A stretch of 64,000 bases of DNA from Schizochytrium sp. CCTCC M209059 (Eukaryota > Sar > Bigyra > Thraustochytrida > Thraustochytriidae): positions 275-64,274 of the forward strand of contig KN805415.1 in NCBI GenBank assembly GCA_000818945.1. The letters are read 5' to 3'. Both the position numbers and the translations under genes were made by a program. Position 1 is the stretch's first letter; each line of letters starts with the position of its first letter. Shown piece after piece: positions 59,901-64,000 of this stretch. Under the pieces are notes generated by a model that saw nothing but the letters and a program-made list of their open reading frames with translations, did not search any database and was not told where the DNA came from.

Positions 59901-61063
59901 CGTGGAACGCTCTTTACTTTGCAGTACACGAAGGGATGGTGGACAGGGACGATCTTGGCAAGTCCTCTGTTGATTCACTCCAAAGTCTCGAAGCTGTGCG
60001 AAAAGCTTTCGCGGTTCTTTTGACCCACAGCCCACTTGCAATGCTCTTTGACCTGAAGCACCGTGGCGGAGAAAGTCTTCGCGTAGATCCAATCAAGACT
60101 GTTTGGGCACAGATTGAGGAAGTTGTCCCTGTGATGCACGCTCTCTCGAACGCGCCGGGCCAGCTTGGGGTCTTGACGGCCAAGCCAAATGCAGCGTTCT
60201 CCTCCTCTTCCTCCTCCTCGTCGTCGTCACCGAACGTTAAGAGCTCCCCTGCGAAAGCAGATCAAAGTCAGACCAGGCTCCAGGCTCGACCGCAACGCAA
60301 AAAGGCCAAGGCAGCCGCAGAGTCGATTAGTCAGTCTCTGCGCGAGACGAGTTCGTACTCTCTGCTTGTGTCGACAAAGGACATCGCAGACGCCCTGGGG
60401 CGCAGCACTGGACCTCGAGGTCATTTGCATGCACTCCTCAAGCCTATTTTCGAGAGCATGACGTCGTGGGCAAAGCTTGTGCGGGAGGAACAAAAGAAGT
60501 CCAGCAAGCTTCGTCTTGATGCAGGTGTCATGAGCGTGAAGCGCATTGTTCCATACGATTTGGCCAAGGCGAAAAAGGCGGAAGAGAAGACAAAACGCCT
60601 TGCGATGAACATGGCGAAACAAATTGAGAAGGAAGAGGTTATTTGCATTCTCAGCGAGGACGAGGAGGAAAATAGCGATACAGCGTCGACCCAGGACGCT
60701 CGGGACCCGCTCGAGGCTTTTCGCCCTACGTATGAGCCAATGCCTGCTCTGAGCTATCTCAAACCCGGTCCTGCGATCGGTGAGTTTGGGACGAGTATTG
60801 ACCCAATTGTCATTGTTTCATCAGGCGATGAGGAGAGCGACTCCGAAGTGGACGAGAAGACGATCCGCGCGGAACAAAAACGTCCAGAGCAGAAACATGC
60901 AGAAAAGAAGATGAAGAAAAAGAAGAGGAAGAAGGAAGCCAAGGCGTCGAAGTCGCAGAAAAGCGCGAAGCGCTCGTCTTCTGACCTTACTTCTTCTTCC
61001 TCTTCCTCTAAACACTCGCCCTCGTTCGCCAAGCGCAAGCGCATCATCGGCCCGCACACCTAA
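53933..61063 (+). CDS. Very large Cys-rich, poly-Gln nuclear-looking protein, family unrecognised
   Basis: 2376 residues from the ATG at 53933, intronless. I do not recognise the N-terminal ~850 residues, which look globular (for example YEQWWLNEEALLLMKLFMAG, VRRFSFQFWFSATTDLYHYY). A disordered middle follows with Thr/Ala runs (about 927-953), acidic and Ser-rich stretches, an RRSTRLSLP element and a poly-Gln segment at about 1336-1383. A Cys/His-rich region at about 1605-1965 contains CKCGRKM, HNKCGMCGEQCRENNVISCD, YCQDGVCLTCAKK, CPKCLKCDTCQEC and CEMCCAMDVA. This is PHD/ADD-like in spacing, though the exact class is unclear. The C-terminal 150 residues hold two hydrophobic-acidic stretches typical of SUMO-interacting motifs (VICILSEDEEE near 2236, PIVIVSSGDEESD near 2291) and Lys clusters. 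Chromatin association is suggested but unproven. Confidence 0.8.
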   Translation: MAKQSGTDQGAGGEEIPAVNNGDANSGTFLRDMELVSVSGKRENVRVSYFEQSRVKGESTEAALNMRLKLIRRCTRIEKDETHFDLNRCLAQSAQRHLVDGASDFKFPASSGKMLEGLTYEQWWLNEEALLLMKLFMAGPRRDLVKGLNAACEELKSRRQETFLDSEGNPDFDRLDETMHEQRQMSLENFLRLDAKKAQFPSGLLRYVQVLYLYKLFSGDWENGELALLDNYGVCMRACTGAGKLGAALLQSLLPANYIRVPVKLLTIASLEIDSRASLADLVRASRKLAEPRPGPDKAFLRDGNLVSERSIIASAFTKSIDNFRNSFNLQSQFLSTEEAQNILNTAWGDSNGEGTGAPVLTTPEFIIIGDLIHDDWTVPVRYANGDRGKEKLSKKLVVARGFRDETSRIIATLPNVLARVTFNEESMSGIDHLYVHFLKPGTKLDTAQKETEHDARLWMVAFGTIQGFKSEGSILNFPGFEVSMSHYDEEQGIDTKADKSQSKNFLARVRRFSFQFWFSATTDLYHYYNNVFSTVDFRDCKRMAYHDPSNHCPAQNECTMCTIQWDDYPNGFSLSDAVRDGTVSSLWILRTDGHDNVQLDAWFHLCMSVLNLAFEGNPLDDRVTPSGPTKETTESTPSASPRPEEESSIKALHQGHRNAQLQQLCFKWVKRRALFHMREKTQIEYIIRLIEESRDDKPRRLGGVKVSFGALMPGGEIRLWLKWSKSKKRYVRKQVGSDEEMLELFKSAKINILFVVNFLDRAYSDPGLAVSCMQTNTSTNAKSEQREGRLRRAFPRDMDEYLLSAEEMHRLQPNIPLLQLENERNRVHSYARLWSTKLALVSHQRFDKIKRRSDFIFGTQRTRSWRLKKGLVEEFFEPSKQAYSRSRKFKVPDLTLAIKKTQSLPLPPAAESLDQAAQSGSVDRTAAATATTATTTATTAAAAAATTTTNANSDATAQKTIDGKDGAEEKTTPRRASARMAARTSPATSGKEEKSRQDEENADSSDDEVHDDKTLGSHEEDGPADMEVDEDSSHTSSEVVNAHARGQGAKGAKLSKRSVPAKRGKEVGSPELSRAAPVSKRASSTSAAALAPFANSQKKASKSRRSSAIVARAEPDDAENLLINTQEEDALFALEGLNQELATAEKVRGPVDNASSTAELVPASSSSSSSSSTAKAGVSRASRSSTNTAPAKQSAQRGGSSRRTEPSNAQSQSASTRESVSERAARAAKQVGSSLISEALDDLRPSTKTKKSRDPFLKALGSKATPRRSTRLSLPPQPSSPGADSDEDYESPQSSDSETEANAPGRATPGQVLQTVQSTTPAKTPRQPRPQKRQQMQQQQQQQLQKQQLQQQQLQQQQQQQMLQQQQQMQQQQQQMQMQRQKQKQQQAVHAQNKAHNPQMAQSDELQATKRDTQAAAQKQKKETKPVNVAPARAQKLTEPVLGNGKEASQESSQSQSSLSDLGPATQESVNSALVEDPASQSDAVVAALRHDVDKFLGDLEEAIGGEGQPTNSQQSQQSEQQPVTQAYDPTQQGSQQVAAADENRPGGKLRPEFRMVNVSKKNANFLYRSFFQKIARAPDSEVSNVLEEMIKLRGITSALDDNEIIRCKCGRKMLAYDSTQACSFIPGGLAGLAEVMCKEKLTPDAKRILSQAQVLRKGQARCLSCAVSSVRRTGKLGAHGLIKSGDLSLDANGSMIVKSAAISMSSAAEAVSRVCVMQDDPDRSCSGLYQNFEQGNGDGRVNLCQGHAVCVHCVEEDRPNKILDKDTNRPCTYINFDGSVQVFCSFHNKCGMCGEQCRENNVISCDYCQDGVCLTCAKKTYFRLTPVKGLNLDCCPKCLKCDTCQECMSSPTQIACFVDNPVQAMARDRTSEADAEEPRPPMLCQKHGQCAHKGCKAVGTHRCEMCCAMDVARGEITGRNKAWFCENHFFNSVGSGRASLNKKSYCEQCNFVILLVCNEENLPLLGKILAESEFSWPGGDEGGFIESAWNALYFAVHEGMVDRDDLGKSSVDSLQSLEAVRKAFAVLLTHSPLAMLFDLKHRGGESLRVDPIKTVWAQIEEVVPVMHALSNAPGQLGVLTAKPNAAFSSSSSSSSSSPNVKSSPAKADQSQTRLQARPQRKKAKAAAESISQSLRETSSYSLLVSTKDIADALGRSTGPRGHLHALLKPIFESMTSWAKLVREEQKKSSKLRLDAGVMSVKRIVPYDLAKAKKAEEKTKRLAMNMAKQIEKEEVICILSEDEEENSDTASTQDARDPLEAFRPTYEPMPALSYLKPGPAIGEFGTSIDPIVIVSSGDEESDSEVDEKTIRAEQKRPEQKHAEKKMKKKKRKKEAKASKSQKSAKRSSSDLTSSSSSSKHSPSFAKRKRIIGPHT

Positions 61064-61502
61064 ATAGAGTCATAATACTTTACTGGAATACCTACCAAAC
61101 ATCTGTATATTCTATTCTCTGCCTACCATAACTTTCCGGCTTGTTCGTAGCACGTTTATCGTTGTAGAGTAGCCTTGTCAACAAAGAAAGTCCGGTGTTA
61201 TAGGGCGCTCTTACTCGACCTGGCGACACTCGCTCCCCTTACTTCGGGAGGCGGTGTTTTCCGCGCAAGTCGAAGTTTCGCAACAGGCGCCTCCGGCAGC
61301 GGCGCTTGGCGGCAAAGTGGCGCCGCCTTTGGCGCAGTAGCGGAAAGTTCACTTGCCGAGCCACGCCACGCCACGCCAAGTCTTTCTTTTGCCCATCCGC
61401 ATGTTGATTGTCATAGTCAGCTTCACTGGTTGACTGCTAGCGATACTGTGAATGAATGAATGAATGATCGATTGACGGGCCACTCACTCACTCGTGCAGG
61501 GA

Positions 61503-61560
<58 letters not shown>
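61503..61560. repeat. GATT tetranucleotide microsatellite
   Basis: About 14 uninterrupted copies of GATT, with degenerate copies continuing on the right to about 61630. Confidence 0.95.
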
Positions 61561-62107
61561 CAATGATTGACTCACCGTTTGATTGCTGTTTGTTTGATGG
61601 ACTGACTGCCATTGATTGATCGATTGATTGCACTTGGACGCTTGCGAGCAAAAGCTTTGTGCGCGCAGCGACGAAGCTGCATCTCCGAAGCTGCTGCTGC
61701 ATCTTTGCAAGAGCTCCTGACGACTTCTTAACTTGATCGCGAGTGAGAAACTAGCGAGATGAGCGTCGGCGCCGAGAAGAGTCGATCTCGACGCCCCGGC
61801 GACGTGTCAAAGATCGTTTTTCACCTCGTCTGCCGGTACGTATACACCATCTTTCCTCAGCCAAATCCGAGCTCGAGCCCGTCGTAGTTCTCCCACCTCC
61901 AGACATGATCCTCGCGCCCCTTCCGCGCATCCGGCGCCTCCCTCCCGCCCGCGGCCTTGACGATGTCGGTCCTCCTCGGCACGCCGCGGTCGGCGCTCTC
62001 GGCGGTCCCAGCCGGCCGGAGGCCAGTGGAACAAACCACGCTAAACACGGCGCGGCCGGCCATAGCGCACTTGCGGCCGCCGCGCGCAAGTGCACACGGC
62101 GCAGAAA

Positions 62108-62136
62108 GCAAAGAAAGAAAGAAAGAAAGAAAGAAA
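62108..62136. repeat. AAAG tetranucleotide microsatellite
   Basis: About seven copies of GAAA/AAAG, followed by GGAAAGCAGGAAAGC steps. Confidence 0.8.
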
Positions 62137-62489
62137 GCAGGAAAGCGGGAAAGCAGGAAAGCAGGAATAAGGAGCGCGCGCGTGTGCACGTGCCGAGCGC
62201 GCGGCAGAGCCGAGACCAAGACTACCTTCCGCGGCGCGGCGAGCGGGCAGCGGCGGGCAGAGGCAGCGCGCGCGGGAGGCAGGCGCGGCGCGGCGCGAGG
62301 GACCGACCGGCGCGGCGCCGCTGCGCTGGTGCGTCCGCCGGGGCGGGGCGAGCGGCCGGCTCGGCTCATCGGCGCACACGAGCGGGACAAAGGCGCGCGC
62401 GGCTGCTCGAGCGACGCGGGAGACGGCGCGCAGCAGGAGCAGCTGCAGCAGCGGCGGCGGCGGCGGCGGCGGCGGCGGGAAGAGGGGAG

Positions 62490-63104
62490 ATGGCGACGGC
62501 GGAAACGTGGACCGAGACGGCAGTAGAGGTGCTCGAGCAACATCAGGTTAGGGAGGATGTAGAAGACGTGCTGTTGTGGAATAACCCTGGGCAGTCCCTC
62601 CTGTACCTCCTGGCGGGCGTGTGCTTGTTCGTGCTGACCGAGGTCTTCCAGGTTGGCATTATGATCGTGGTAGGGTCCATCTTGATTCTGCAATTGCTCG
62701 TGTACAGATTTGCTGCGTTTCTGCAGGACCGTGGCATCGCGTTTGAGAATGTCGACCTTGCAGAGAAGATTGTCCTCACGCCGGAGCCCAGCGCCGTCGC
62801 CACGGCCGTGGAAATCGCCGGCGACCTGCTGCGCATTGTCGAAGAGTCCATCAAGGACCTCTCGCTGACGAGTGATTATTTCCGTCTTGCCCAGGGATTC
62901 TCCTTTTTGCTCTTTCTTTCGGCCGTGGGTCGCGTTCTCTCCCTGTCCGTGGTGTTGCTGGTCTGCTGGGTGGGAGCTTTCGTTCTCCCGGTCATTTACG
63001 TATACAACCAGGACGCCCTTGACGGAATCATGTCTCGCTCTAGGGAGGTTACCGAGATGGCTTTCGGTGGCAGGCGTGCGAGCAGGAAGAGAAAAAGCCA
63101 CTAG
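62490..63104 (+). CDS. RTN: Reticulon-domain ER membrane protein
   Basis: 204 residues from the ATG at 62490, intronless. The reticulon homology domain fills most of the protein: DVEDVLLWNNPGQSLLYLLA at 23-42 matches the D-x-x-x-W-x-x-P start. Two long hydrophobic hairpins (about 36-77 and 134-170) are separated by a hydrophilic loop of about 55 residues. The second ends VLPVIYVYNQDALDGIM, a typical RHD end. The C-terminus is basic (RRASRKRKSH), without a classic KKxx retrieval signal. Reticulons wedge into the ER membrane and shape tubules. AATAAA at 63289-63294 is a candidate poly(A) signal. The short N-terminus resembles yeast and plant reticulons. The in-frame extension upstream lacks protein-like composition. 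Confidence 0.9.
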   Translation: MATAETWTETAVEVLEQHQVREDVEDVLLWNNPGQSLLYLLAGVCLFVLTEVFQVGIMIVVGSILILQLLVYRFAAFLQDRGIAFENVDLAEKIVLTPEPSAVATAVEIAGDLLRIVEESIKDLSLTSDYFRLAQGFSFLLFLSAVGRVLSLSVVLLVCWVGAFVLPVIYVYNQDALDGIMSRSREVTEMAFGGRRASRKRKSH

Positions 63105-64000
63105 AGTTTGCCTGGCCATGTAGGGAAGCAAGCTCCCTGCTTTTTGCGCTCGCGTGTGTGTGTGTGTCCAAGCTTTGCGCAGAGCATGCAAAGCATTCTA
63201 TAAAATGCGCGTATGCCGGAACGATGTCGTCCACCTGCTGCTAACTTACTTTGTCGACCTAGACCCTAGGCCAGCTTGGCTACTGATGAATAAACTTCTT
63301 GTTTGGGATCCCATTACATTTCTTGTCTATTCTATTCTATTCTATTCGTTTCTCTTGTTTGAGGTGGGGTGGGCGAAAATTTTAACGCAAAAAGGGATGA
63401 GGATGGAGCGCGGCGCAAGGACGATTATGCAAGAGCAACCTGTTTACGTCCACCTTCTGAACCCCACGAAGAAAATAAAATGAAAAATCGCTGCAACCAA
63501 ATCGAGCGAAAAGCACACGGAAACGCAGCATAATGAAGGTAAATGTACAAGCACATCAATGCAAACAGACATCGTTCTAAGATCCAACCAATCGTTGGCA
63601 CCATGAATAAAAGCACACTTTTGACATTGACCTCTATGGAATCGTGTCACGACCATATCAGGTAGTGGCACGAAAAAAGGAAATTAAGTAGCGACACAAG
63701 CTTTTTGTCCCCAATTTAAGGTGATGAGCGTCTTGAGAGCGGGCGTGCAGAGGACATCGTCGTCGAGGCAAACCCGGAAAGAGAAGGCCTTGATCTGCGC
63801 GCGCGAGAGCAAGCAAGCACGAGAGTAAGCAAGCAACACCGCAGCGCAGCGGAACAAGTGACAGAAAGGGAGAAATCGCAAGCGCAAGCGTGGAGAGGAA
63901 GCACGCACGCACGCACGCACGCACGTGCGCAAGCGGAATCGCACGCGAACCCTCTCGTGCTCGCTCGCGTTGAAGCCCCCCCAAGTCCTCGCCTTTCTTT
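63105..64000. other. Non-coding end of window
   Basis: 3' flank of the reticulon gene: TGTGTGTGTG near 63158, AATAAA at 63289-63294, and TTCTATTCTATTCTATTC repeats near 63327-63348. Then unassigned DNA ending in a GCAC array near 63900-63926. No gene is supported; a gene may begin beyond the window. Confidence 0.5.
63900..63926. repeat. GCAC tetranucleotide microsatellite
   Basis: About six tandem copies of GCAC/CACG. Confidence 0.8.

Larger units (their letters stand above)
61064..62489. other. Spacer upstream of the reticulon gene
   Basis: 1.4 kb with no accepted gene. It includes a GATT array (61503-61560), further TTGATTGAT steps to 61630, an AAAG tract near 62108-62136, and a CGG run near 62450-62478 just before the reticulon start. 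The frame of the reticulon is open upstream from about 61905, but the translation is Arg/Ala-rich and not protein-like, so I treat it as 5' UTR and promoter. Confidence 0.55.

Noticed and set aside
61905..62489. 195-codon in-frame N-terminal extension of the reticulon
   Set aside because: Its sequence is AAAG and CGG repeat-derived, Arg/Ala-rich, and precedes a well-placed ATG followed at once by a standard reticulon domain.
63154..63483. Open frame with hydrophobic stretch after the reticulon gene
   Set aside because: It includes TTCTATTCTATTC simple repeats and a poly(A)-like signal, has no ATG-led coding character, and fits a 3' flank.

Overview
The window reads as nuclear DNA from a GC-rich, gene-dense, intron-poor unicellular eukaryote. 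Evidence for a eukaryote: gamma-tubulin, an axonemal dynein intermediate chain, LCB2-type serine palmitoyltransferase, a UtpA ribosome-biogenesis factor, a SET-domain histone methyltransferase, a reticulon, spliceosomal GT-AG introns, and tRNA genes ending in T-runs without an encoded CCA. Large intronless genes, strong C/G third-position bias and a flagellar gene fit a zoosporic stramenopile such as a thraustochytrid. That placement is an inference; nothing here proves it. No virus, plasmid or prokaryotic operon is visible.

Layout. 0-5 kb: a 230-bp tandem duplication, a two-finger RanBP2-type zinc protein (+) and the WDR75/Utp17 homologue (-). 5.4-7.5 kb: three identical tRNA-Phe(GAA) genes in gene-poor DNA. 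8-15.5 kb: an extended SDR (+), an acidic coiled-coil protein (-), LCB2 (-) and an alpha/beta hydrolase (-). 15.5-19.3 kb: an assembly gap, a Hint-domain membrane protein (+) and a decayed LRR/transmembrane relic (-). 19.6-26.8 kb: gamma-tubulin (+), a UBA-UAS-UBX protein (-), an interrupted unknown gene (+), a poly-T-flanked gap and a CIA30/NDUFAF1 homologue (-). 27-33 kb: a Ser/Gln-rich protein (+) and a pentameric ligand-gated channel-like protein with added N- and C-terminal domains (+). 33.4-48.3 kb: dynein IC1 (-), an ENT-like transporter (-), an ACAD11-type phosphotransferase fused to an unknown domain (-), a PHD-SET methyltransferase (+) and a SulP/SLC26 transporter (-). 49.7-63.1 kb: a DUF262-DUF1524 (GmrSD restriction-family) protein (+), a 2376-residue Cys-rich nuclear-looking protein (+) and a reticulon (+). 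The last 0.9 kb is non-coding.

Genes are individually expressed eukaryotic units, so neighbours need not share a pathway. Recognisable roles cover ribosome assembly (WDR75), microtubules and flagella (gamma-tubulin, DNAI1), sphingolipid and ER biology (LCB2, reticulon), mitochondria (CIA30), transport (ENT, SLC26), chromatin (SET protein, possibly the 2376-residue protein) and p97/ubiquitin (UBX protein).

The items most worth follow-up are the channel-SAM fusion (30624-33131), the restriction-family protein in a eukaryote (49732-52926), the Hint protein whose catalytic Cys directly follows a signal peptide (16966-18597), and the ACAD11-type kinase domain joined to an unrecognised C-terminal half (38255-40243). 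All calls come from reading the sequence; no database search was run.
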